From assembly GCA_965153355.1 (NCBI GenBank), contig OZ231126.1, forward strand, positions 50,716,001 to 50,780,000: 64,000 bases of DNA. Reading direction: 5' to 3'. Below, piece by piece: positions 35,447 through 56,300 of this stretch. The notes under the pieces are model-generated. The model saw only the letters and a list, made by a program, of their open reading frames with translations, was not told the DNA's origin and searched no databases. Position 1 is the first letter of the stretch. Every line of letters starts with the position of its first letter. Made by a program: the position numbers and the translations under genes. The stretch is from Flaccisagitta enflata. Its lineage: Eukaryota; Chaetognatha; Sagittoidea; Aphragmophora.

Positions 35447-35882
35447 GGGCAGCGGCCCCGAGGGCGACGTGTAGAACACAGGGGGCCTTTTGTTCGTCCG
35501 TTTGTTTGTTCGTTCCTTCGTTTTGCTGTCCGTTTGTTTGTTCATTCCTTCGTTTTATTGTCCGTTTGTCCCCCCCCCCCCGGCCCTCTAAGGCCTGAAA
35601 TCTGACCTCTCAGACCTGAAATCTACCCTTTCAGTCCTGAATTCTGCCCTCTCAGGCCTTGAATCTGCCCTCTCAGGCCTTGAATCTGCCCTCTTAGGCC
35701 TGAAATCTGCCCATTCACGCCTGAAATCTGTCTTCTCAGGCCTTGAATCTGCCCTTCCAGATTCAACAGGACAGGCGGACCGACGGACAGGCCGCTGCCC
35801 TGCTTCCTCTCACTTAAATTCACAATCATGCAAAGCAGGGCAACGGGTATCGCTGACCACATATTGCCCTTTGGCGACCTGT
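35447..35882 (+). mobile_element. Second hairpin-ended family with 21-bp minisatellite, copy 1
   Basis: Starts GGGCAGCGGCCCCGAGGGCG, then GTAGAACACAGGGGGCC and a GTCCGTTTGTTTG tract. About eight 21-bp units (CTGCCCTCTCAGGCCTTGAA type) follow, then GGACCGACGGACAGGCCGC and an end segment ATTGCCCTTTGGCGACC. The end segment matches the left part of the 43591-44190 copy in reverse. Confidence 0.7.
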
Positions 35883-35896
35883 TGTTTATTTGCATT

Positions 35897-35900
<4 letters not shown>

Positions 35901-35959
<59 letters not shown>
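35901..35959 (+). repeat. (GA)n microsatellite
   Basis: About 29 GA units. Confidence 0.95.
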
Positions 35960-35964
<5 letters not shown>

Positions 35965-36401
35965 ATGACAAAGAAAAAAAGATCCAAAAAGAGCTTATTT
36001 CTTCTTCAAAGTCTCTTATCGGTTTCTAGTAATATATAGGAATAATATATACGAAATTCTATAGGAAACTTTGTACGTCTCTTGGTCGGTCCGTCGGGCC
36101 ATTAAGTAGGTAAGTCCGCGTTACTTGTTTCATCTCCCCTTCTTCCTTCCCTATATCTTATGTATCAGTCTGCGCCGACAGGGGTGTATGTCCGACAACA
36201 GAGGCCTTTGTGGCTTTGACAATCCTTATCCCTCCGTACTCCCGTGTCTTGTTCTAACTCAAGCAAGAAGAAAATCGGTGGAAATAACTGCGAGGATAAA
36301 TCTCAATCTTTTGTTATTCACGCGTTTCTTCTTGGCTTTAGTTTGAACGGGCGACCGACAGGCGGCGTAAGCCAAAGCGAAGGCGACTGGATCAAAAAAG
36401 G
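35960..36401. other. No gene recognised
   Basis: A weak HINE-like tract, CTCTTGGTCGGTCCGTCGGG, lies at 36078-36098; otherwise only short frames. Confidence 0.4.
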
Positions 36402-37095
36402 TTTTTAGGTGCGCCATAGCACCTCTATAACTAGTTCTGTCGGTCGGTTGGTTGATCGGTTCACAAAAATAATATGTCTGATCGAGCTGGGGATAGGTCG
36501 GATAAGTCTGGTGATAGGTCGGATAGGTGTGGGGATAGGTCTGATAGAGCTTGGGATACGTCTGTTAGAGCTCGGGATACACTTTTTTTTTTATTAGAAC
36601 GTCATTTTTTTTCGAAGGCTTCATGTTCTTATTTTCAAGGCCAAAAAAAGCCTTCAACGTTCTTAGAGCGTTCTTAATTTAAAATACTACATAAACTATA
36701 AGGAACCTTATAATATACTATTATTTGATTATATTGCATATATTTCTATTGAATATTATTAAAACAAATGCTTAACATTAATGTCTGAGAATATTTTCTT
36801 GGTTTTTATATAAGAAATTAAAAAATTTTAGCTTAATTATACTAAAATGTTAGTGTTTTGTTAATGATCTTTAAATGTTTTTTTAAGCGAAATGTTTTTC
36901 TCAAGATTTGAAGCCTTCGTATGTTCTTCTTAATTTTGGGGCCATTCAAAGCCTTGATGTTCTTATAAACTAGGTTCTTATAAAAAAAAAGTGTAGGCCT
37001 GGTAGAGCTCGGGATAGGTCTGATAGAGCTAGGGATGGGTCTAAGAATTAATGACGCCCGGCCCACCGTCTTGGCCCGTGTATCCGGTCTTGTTT
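36402..37095 (+). mobile_element. HINE-type element with 21-bp minisatellite, split by a MITE
   Basis: TTTTTAGGTGCGCCATAGCA (hairpin GGTGC/GCACC) followed by CCTCTATAAC, a (GTCGGTCGGTTG) tract, then 21-bp units such as GATAGAGCTTGGGATACGTC. A TA-flanked MITE at 36580-36994 interrupts them. Two more 21-bp units and the end block TTGGCCCGTGTATCCGGTCT follow. The 21-bp unit is the reverse complement of that at 11633-11895. Confidence 0.75.
36580..36994 (+). mobile_element. TA-duplicating MITE, copy 1 (415 bp)
   Basis: Left end CACTTTTTTTTTTATTAGAAC, right end GTTCTTATAAAAAAAAAGTG. TA on both sides (36578-36579 and 36995-36996). AT-rich interior with GTTCTT/AAGAAC motifs, no ORF. TA duplication points to the Tc1/mariner superfamily. 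Confidence 0.8.
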
Positions 37096-37478
37096 AAACC
37101 AAACCCGTTTCCTGGATTAGTCACGCACAGACCGACAAACAAATTCAAACCTGTATGACAAGTGGAATGGTATGCTTCCCCCCTCCGCCCCTTCCCCGAT
37201 CAGCCGATTTTCTACCTTTTCTTACTCTCCATGATCTGTTGGGATGTTGGACTGTCCGTGCGTCATTCACGTAAGTTCCAAAACTTCGAAAAAAAACCGG
37301 TCATTTAGGCTAAAAGATTTAGACAGCAGCCCGAGGCAGTACTTTACAAATCTGTATGTGCTTGTACATTTCAGCAGAGAAATTTTATTTGAAATTTAAG
37401 AGGTCTATTGACCAAGACACTAGAGACCCTTCACAAAAAATCACACGGAAATCTAGAATCTAATGCCCTTTTTGGTCT
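37096..37478. other. No gene recognised
   Basis: Unique sequence between two repeat elements with no supported frame. Confidence 0.45.
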
Positions 37479-38027
37479 ACTTTTACAAGAGGACCACACT
37501 CAAATTTTCAACTATCCTGGTTATATAAGTATGGTTGACTGGTTGAGTCAAGGGTAAGGGTTGAGTTTAGGGGTAGGGGTGAGTTTAGGGGTAGGGTTGA
37601 GTTTAGGGGTAGGGGTGAGTTTAGGGGTAGGGGTGAGTTTAGGGGTAGGGGTGAGTTTAGGGGTAGGGTGAGTTTAGGGGTAGGGTGAGTTTAGGGGTAG
37701 GGTGAGTTTAGGGCAGGGAGTTTAGGCAGTGGAGTGTGGCGGTGAGTTAGGGCAGTGAGTTTAGGGGTAGGGGTGAGTTTAGGTAGGGTGAGTTTAGGGG
37801 TAGGGGTGAGTTTAGGGGTAGGGGTGAGTTTAGGGGTAGGGGTGAGTTTAGGGGTAGGGGTGAGTTTAGGGGTAGGGGTGAGTTTAGAGGTAGGGGTGAG
37901 TTAAGGGGTAGGGATGAGTTTAGGGTTGGGGATGGGGGAAGGGGTGGGGGTAGGGGTAGGAGTGAGTTTAGGTTGTGTTAAATACAAAAACAGAAGATAA
38001 AAAAAAGTGTGGTCCTCTTGTAAAAGT
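37479..38027. mobile_element. TIR-bounded element filled by an 18-bp G-rich minisatellite
   Basis: ACTTTTACAAGAGGACCACA plus CT (37479-37500) is perfectly inverted at 38006-38027, 22 of 22 bases. Between them lies the 18-bp array. I found no convincing target duplication, so it may be a MITE or an inverted repeat that flanks an expansion. Confidence 0.65.
37556..37975 (+). repeat. 18-bp minisatellite resembling telomeric repeat
   Basis: About 23 units of GAGTTTAGGGGTAGGGGT, with a degraded section at 37700-37780. Each unit contains TTTAGGGG and a second GGGG, so the strand could form G-quadruplexes. Confidence 0.9.
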
Positions 38028-38308
38028 TTGCCCACTTTTTTATAAGCACGCACTTTTTTTTAGCTGAGGCTGAGCGTGCTTAGCAAAATCTCAATTTTGA
38101 AAGTTAATTGCTCACTTAAGCTAAAAGATCATAACGCAATTCACAAAAACAAGTCGTCATCAATCGGGCACTTTTGTCTGACTTGCATCTCCCGAGAATC
38201 TCTAGATGCTCCCCGAACTTACCTATGTCCTCTGGAGGATTCATCCCCTCACGAAATTGTCATTTTGTTTCTTCTATTTAGCTAAACATATTTCGCTCAC
38301 CGAAACTA

Positions 38309-38808
38309 CACTTTTTTTTTTTTATAAGAACGTCATTTTTTGAGCAAGCCTTCAATGTTCTTAAAGTTTCAGCAGTTTCAAGGCTTGAACGTTCTTAAAT
38401 TGTTCTTAATTCAAACGCACTTTTTAGCCTTCAATTAAGAACGTTCTTAATTAGTTTTAAGTTGGTCATTAAGGAGAAAATGAAGGAAAATGTCAATGAA
38501 CCAATAAAGAAGTAGATTTAAACATTTTAAATGAATTAAGATCAATGAAAGTAGAAAAATATATGCTATATAAAGTGAGACATGATTTGCTGAACAGAAA
38601 AGATATTGGGTCTGTCCATTTACAAAGAACAATTGATTAAAAAAAAAACAGAAAAAAAAATGTTCTTAGATTTTTAAGATTTCAAGCCTAATGTTCTTAA
38701 TTTTTTCAAGAAATGAAGCCTTCCAATGTTCTTAGCATGTTCTTAAATTTTTGACGATTTGAAGCCTAACGTTCTTATAAACTTGGTTCTTATAAAAAAA
38801 AATAAGTG
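38309..38808 (+). mobile_element. TA-duplicating MITE, copy 2 (500 bp)
   Basis: Left CACTTTTTTTTTTTTATAAG, right CTTATAAAAAAAAATAAGTG, with TA at 38307-38308 and 38809-38810. Subterminal ACGTCATTTTTTG and CCTTCAATGTTCTTAA match the 61522-62509 copy read in reverse. Confidence 0.85.
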
Positions 38809-38810
38809 TA

Positions 38811-39342
38811 ATGGAAAAAAGTTTTAAACTCAGATTCTTGATTCTTGATCGAGATTGAGTTCAGGACTTTGCCTGCCAGGGAGGAGAGTTAAAACCGATT
38901 GCGTTATAAACTTACGTAATGATCAAATATCTGCGTCATCGTTGATTTATTTAATGGTTTGACCGAAACTCAGTACCCCACTGGCCGGGTCATCGCGGGA
39001 TTAAGCCAGGAAACAAGACGATATAAAATTTTAAAAGATGAGATGAAATTTTTTCCTTCACTTTCACCTCATGAAATATGTTTGAAAACGGTCGGTCGTA
39101 CTTAGCCTCCTTTCAACACGAATATCCTCGCCGTTCAATTCGATCATGCCTTCTTCCGTCATTTAACCGGTATTTACTGGCATAGGGCAAAGTGCCGAAA
39201 GTAGTGCAAGGGCAAAGTGCCGAAAGTTGCACAAGGAGTCCCCAAGGGCAAAGAGCAGGCACAAAGAGCAGGCGCAAAGCAAAATCTTAAAGACATCTAC
39301 AGAAGCTTAAAACTCTGTTTTTCTTTCATTTAACACTTGAAA
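38811..39342 (+). promoter_or_regulatory. Upstream region of the carotenoid oxygenase gene
   Basis: No TATA box is obvious. At 39184-39235 GGGCAAAGTGCCGAAAGT occurs twice about 25 bp apart, followed by AAAGAGCAGG twice (39255-39280). These short direct repeats sit about 65-160 bp before the start codon and could be regulatory; this is inference only. An upstream non-coding exon cannot be excluded. Confidence 0.3.
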
Positions 39343-50467
<11,125 letters not shown>

Positions 50468-50930
50468 CACATCATTTTAGTACATCAAATTCTGAAATTT
50501 TACTCTATTCTATCACTGCATGCCATTGTTACTTATGTGTTCCTTTGGCGGTTGTATATCGCTCTGGCATTACATGTTGCTTTGTCTTTTTCTTTCACAA
50601 GAATCATTCTAGGTGAAGATGATATTGATGCAAATGAAATGTTTTAGAAATGACTTGTTTGAAAAATGAAGGATATTCAATATTTGACATATCAATCATT
50701 TCTTATCTATTATTTTTTTTTTTCGTCGATGAAAAATCTGTTTTGATGCAATTTTTTTCTTTGCTGTCAGCGTAGGGATTTTTCATTCTTAAGCAAGGAC
50801 AAGTTATTTACTTCATTATATTCATATTCCTTCAGCAATGATACATCATTGATCATTATTTTCATTGTTATTAAGCCTTTTCTCAACTTTTTTCAATCCA
50901 TTCGGCTCTCATTTCCTTCCTCACTCTTCG
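50468..50930. other. Intergenic space between convergent genes
   Basis: 463 bp, AT-rich. I see no canonical AATAAA on either strand, so polyadenylation signals are variant or the 3' UTRs overlap. Confidence 0.6.
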
Positions 50931-51194
50931 TCAAAGTTCCGTAGCCTTATTTGGTCCCAATTCCGGTATTTGTGTGTTTTGTAGTCTTTGGATGTATGCG
51001 TTTGGGTCGGGATGATGAATGATAGCGGCACGTAGCAATTGTTTTGTCAAGGAAGCATCGCCTTCGCGCATCGCCACCAACGCCCAACGTTCGAACTTCA
51101 GCGCCAAAGCCAAACTGGCGCCGGATCCAGAGGATTTGGCCAGCAGCTCGCCCGCTTCCTTCAGTGATGTTGGCTCGAATTTGGCGACGCGTCG
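50931..51194 (-). CDS. Giant gene, terminal exon
   Basis: 88 codons including the TGA stop; acceptor AAAGTCGCAG|CGA, phase 0. Encodes EPTSLKEAGELLAKSSGSGA and a helical tail ending LGPNKATEL. It joins the preceding exon as LGGKT-RRVAKFEP. Confidence 0.8.
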   Translation of the reverse strand, partial: RRVAKFEPTSLKEAGELLAKSSGSGASLALALKFERWALVAMREGDASLTKQLLRAAIIHHPDPNAYIQRLQNTQIPELGPNKATEL

Positions 51195-53270
51195 CTGCGA
51201 CTTTGTGGAAGAAATGAAAGAGAGAAGCTAGATAGACCGCGTTTTATTCAGCATTTGTCTGTCTCTGCTGTTGATTTTGCTATGACAAAACTGTCTGTCC
51301 ATAACTCTCTCCATCTGAATCTCTCCTTTTCCATATGACGGCAAGCATTTGATGGCAACACATAGTGTTTCACCCCACTTTTTTAACTATAGTTGAACAA
51401 TAATGATGCCACAAACACTTTCATGAGACAAATCATCTCTAGAAATATTCTGTATGTCTTTGTCATATGCTGACCTCAAAAGAACCTTTGAATTGGCAAT
51501 TCACATAAGAAAAGCAAAGAACCTAAGGGTTTTTAGTGAAGTTTTGCTTACATTTTTTTTCTTTTTGCTGCTGTGAAAATTATAAGACTCACAAATGCAG
51601 GGAAATTTTGCATTTTCAGAAACATAGTCGCCTCCATGATCAATTTTGGAAGGCGGCTATGTTCTTCATTCTTGTGTTTTTTTCATTTTCTATGCAAAGT
51701 TATATTTCTCACACGCATCCTATCAGTGAACAAAAATGGAATTTTGAATATTTTCTAGTGAGAACATTTAGTTATTGATAGCTCTACTTGCTCTTTTTTC
51801 TTTTTTGAATGCAAATTTTCCAATAAAATATCCATTATGATATACTTCAATGATTTTTTTTTGTTATTCTATATTTTCATTCTCAAAAATTTTTCTATTT
51901 TGACCCCTGTTGACACACTACATCTTGCCCTCAAGTGCTCCCCGTTATATGTCAATTGTTTCTTCCTAACTTCCGTTCAATCTTTTAATCAGTTGTCATT
52001 CATTCCCTCTTGCAAACATTCACTCATACAAAACCAGAATCCTCACCGTTTTTCCACCAAGGAGACTCTCAGACAAATGGTCCATAGCTGATTTTTCTCT
52101 CCTTTGAAAGAGTTTCGCCATTTTGCCGTTCGCGGCGCTGGTGATCGGCGTCGACATCGTCTTCGTCGGCGTCGTCCTCGTCGGCGTCATCTTCGTCGGC
52201 GTCGTCTTCATCATTCTCGCCATCGTCGTTTTCTTCGTCATGAATGTCATTTGCCTCAAGGTCGCCAATTTATTGTGTTCCGTAACGTTCTTGGGTGAAG
52301 TATCGACAATCGGATGGTTAGCGATGGTGCTGTCAGCAGTGTTTATCGCGGAGGTGGTGTTGGCGGCCGTGGGGGTGGTAACGGTGGGAAGTTTCTCGAA
52401 CACAACTTTGCCGTTGACGCATCGGACGACGACATTGTCCGGTAGTGGAATCTCAACGACGCCCTTGGGATCAAAGTTCAAAGTCAGCGTTGAGGGCGAC
52501 GACTGCGTGGACGAGGATGCGACTTCGACGTCCACGGTGGAAGCGGAAGCAGCGTCGAGTGGAGTTGGCGTTTCCGAGCCAGTGCCGCGCCGCCCATTTT
52601 CCGTCGAGATCATGATGGGCTGAGAAATTGGTGAAGTCAGCGATTCATCCGGAGACTGACAACGGTTGGGAAGAGTTGGCATGGAAGCGCCGCCTGTCCG
52701 CGGCGAGGAGAGAGGCTGGTTCGATATGGAAAAGGAAGAATTAGAAGGTTCAATTCCTGCTTTCTTTCATTTTTAGTCGCTGCCTAGCGACTCTATAAGA
52801 GGGTGTGTCCCTTGGTCTGTCTGAATGTCTGTCTGTGTGTCTGAGTGTATGAAATAGGAAAATCACAGCTGCTGCCTGGCGTCAATACAGCCCCCGCCCA
52901 CTCACATACTGCCCCTGCCCATCCGCATTACTGCCCCTGCCCACCAGCAGCGACTACGGATTGGCCGTGTATCCGGCCTTGTTTACTATCTGTCTGTCTG
53001 TCTGTTTGTTCTTTTTATTCTTTTTCTTCTTTTTTTTTCCTTTCTTTTTATTTCTTTTTTTTTTTCTTTTTGTCTTTCGAGTTGCTTACACGCAACTCTT
53101 CAAGTATGGTACTCTATACGCTGGTTCTTTTGTCCGTTGGTCTGTGATGACTGAGTCAAAAAGTGTGAAAACGCGCATTTATGACGCTGCAGTTGACCAT
53201 TGGGTGGGGGATATGCCCGTGCGCATCCGTCCGCAACAATATTGTCACCCCGCGTCACTTGTGTGTGTGT

Positions 53271-53304
<34 letters not shown>

Positions 53305-56300
53305 GATTACCTCGGGCGATGACGCCATCTGGTTATCGACATGAGCCTCGTCTCCTTCGTTGTTGTTGTTGCTGTCTGCTCCAACCGAGGGTCTTTCCAT
53401 ATAACTTTTGAACTTGTTGTACAAATTAACTATTTGGTTGCCTCTTTCCCTTGGCTTCCCGCCCATCATCGCTGATTGGCTGCGTCTCATGACCAATCGT
53501 CGTCTTTCACCTCTTTTCTTTCCTGCCGAAGACGCCGATTCATCCTTCAAAGATTCATCGTCGGCCTTTTCATCGTATTCTTCATGCAATGCCCGATCTT
53601 TCACCTCCACCTGCTCGTTCCCTCTCTTTTTTCCTTCATTATCTCCTTCCTCTGCGTTGTCGTTCTTATCAATTTTGTCTTCCACTGGCTCTTTCACGAC
53701 TCGACAGAAGACTCCAGTTCTTTGTCGATCGAGCGCCGCTTGTGAGACGTCGACGACGCCCAGATGGCGCTTGATGGCGTCGAAAGCATCTTCCTCTGTG
53801 GCGCTGGCGCCGTAGCATTCCACCACAAAATCGCCCGTCGATGGCGAGTCGCTGGGAGTGGACGGCGCAGGCGCCGAGTAGGAGATCGGATGAGGAGGAG
53901 CAGATGCTGGACGAGCGCCTCCTTCGCCACCACCGCCACAACTCTTGCAATGCTTGCAACAATCTCTCTTTCCCATAACTAATTCAGAGTAGACAGGACA
54001 AGGTGAGTGGCACGAGCAATCGTCCTTTCCTTTTCCACATCCTCCTCCGCTTACAAGATTCATCTTGTCTTTGCTTTTTAAAGCAAGATTAAGAATGGTC
54101 TTCTTTTCATCCTCGGCAATTTTCTTGCAATACATTTGTTGGTTATGCGATGATTTTGCGCAGAGTAAAGTATCCGAGAGAGACTTTTTAGTTGACAAGT
54201 TGTTGGAGGTGTTGCCTTGCTTCGATGTACTAGACATGGACATGTCTGCATCAAGTTGGTGATTTTGCAAGCCATTGTTGGTGTCTTCTGCTTTGTCGGG
54301 CATGTCCGTGGGAATCAAACTCATTGGAGGAATATGACATTCAACGGAATCTTCGACTCTTTGCCCCTTTGACTGCATGGATGGGACAAAAACCGGTTTT
54401 TGGTCTTGATCATCAGTAGCAAGATCAGATAATCGATTGTCTTCTTTTTTGTCATCTTCTGCATCATTCTCAAAATTGTCTCCAGTTTTTTTAGCTGAGT
54501 TCACAATTTCAATTGCTTCTGCCACAACTTTGTCCCTTTCATCAATTTGTTTTCCCTCAGCCATCTGCTGTGAATCATTATTTATTATTTTCTCCATGGA
54601 TGGTAACTGTACTTTCTGACTCGATGGCACATTTGATTTAGCTTTTTCAATACTTTCATTAATAGGTGAGCTATTTGCACTGATGTACTCAGTATTGTTT
54701 GTGGCATTTTCCGGTTCATCATCTTCATCTCCTTGATTATCGACCAATTGCAATTTTGCGCAACCCTTTGAATTAGTTAGTTTTTTACATGTTGGCGATG
54801 GACAACCTGCTCTCTGTTCTGCTCTCCTAGGACAAGAGGCTGTTGAAGTAGATGATCCATCTTTTTTGGGTTGTCCTAAATTCTTTCTGCAGCATTGACC
54901 ACTCTCAGGTAGTGAAGTATCTTTTGGGTAATCTGCTTTTAAGCCACACGCATCTTTGTTGGAACAGGATACACTCCTTGAAATTAGCTCAGTAGTGCTA
55001 GCTTGCGTCTTTGGACATTTAACTTGAACCATTACTTTAACTTCACAGCATGGAGATTCTCCAACATGATCTTTTGGTTTTGAATTCTGGATTGTTGGGT
55101 ATGAATCATCAAAATTCTTGCACGTTTGTGGCTCCCTTTGAATATTTCCGCATGATTTTTCACATGTGGATGTTTCATTCTTACATTCCTGTGAAGTTGA
55201 ATGACTCGGTTGGCTCAGCTGAAACAGAGGGTCACGCAATTTTTTACAGGGAGCTTGATTTTTAACAGGGCAAGAAGGTATATTTGGAGGGTCCTCATTG
55301 CCCTTATTGCATGTGGGTTTTGAATATCCGTGTGCAACTGATGACAATTGACTGCTTGCCTTATTACATTGGTTTTCAATAGGCGGACATGAATCAATTT
55401 CAGGATCCTTCCATGGGTCCCCAATTTTTTTGTACAGCTTACAAATATCTTGATCTTGGCAATCAGAACCTTTTGATAGGGTTGGCTCCCTTTGAATATT
55501 TCCGCATGATTTTTCACATGTGGATGCTTCTTTCTTACATTCCTGTGAAGTTGAATGACTCGGTTGGCTCAGCTGAAACAGAGGGTCAGGCAATTTTTTA
55601 CAGGGAGCTTGATTTTTAACAGGGCAAGAAGGTATATTTGGAGGGTCCTCATTGCCCTTATTGCATGTGGGTTTTGAACATCCGTGTGCAACTGATGACA
55701 ATTGACTGCTTGCCTTATTACATTGGTTTTCAATAGGCGGACATGAATCAATTTCAGGATCCTTCCATGGGTCCCCAATGTTTTTGTACAGCTTACAAAT
55801 ATCTTGATCTTGGCAATCAGAACCTTTTGATAGGGTTTGCGCCTTAGGACCAGTCATTGAACTCAATGGGCAGCTTTGAGGGTTGCATTTTGAACAAGCA
55901 TTTGATGGGTCTCCTTTGATGCAGGTTGGTTCCAACTTGGTGCACGTTGCTGGTTTACATGCTTGTTGGTTTTTTATTTTACTCTCTTCCTGTAGTTGAA
56001 AAGTATTTTTTTGGATACCGCATGATTGATCTCCTGGGTCTTTCCATGGGTCACCAATTGCTTCATACAGTTTGCAAATGTCTTTGACAGGACTCATGGA
56101 AGTAGCCTGCAAATTGTCAATGCAACTTGCTGGACTTGAAAAAAGTTTTTTCTCAGCACATGTGGAGCATGTTTGTTGGGTAACCAAATTTACTCTTGAC
56201 ACCTCAGCACTTTTCAGGGACAAATCTACACTGTTTGAATCTTCATGAGGTGATGCTGCACTACCTTCCCTCGAAGGATATTCCTTTGAGCATTTTGAGC

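Noticed and set aside
37556-37975. A telomere or subtelomere
   Set aside because: The unit is 18 bp rather than a simple TTAGGG-type hexamer, the array is short and lies inside inverted repeats with unique DNA on both sides.
52123-52623. 166-codon + strand frame with hydrophobic Val/Ile runs
   Set aside because: It is antisense to the penultimate exon of the giant gene, whose splice sites and phase are consistent.
53408-54262. + strand frames opposite the giant exon
   Set aside because: Shadows of a 2,218-codon open exon on the other strand.
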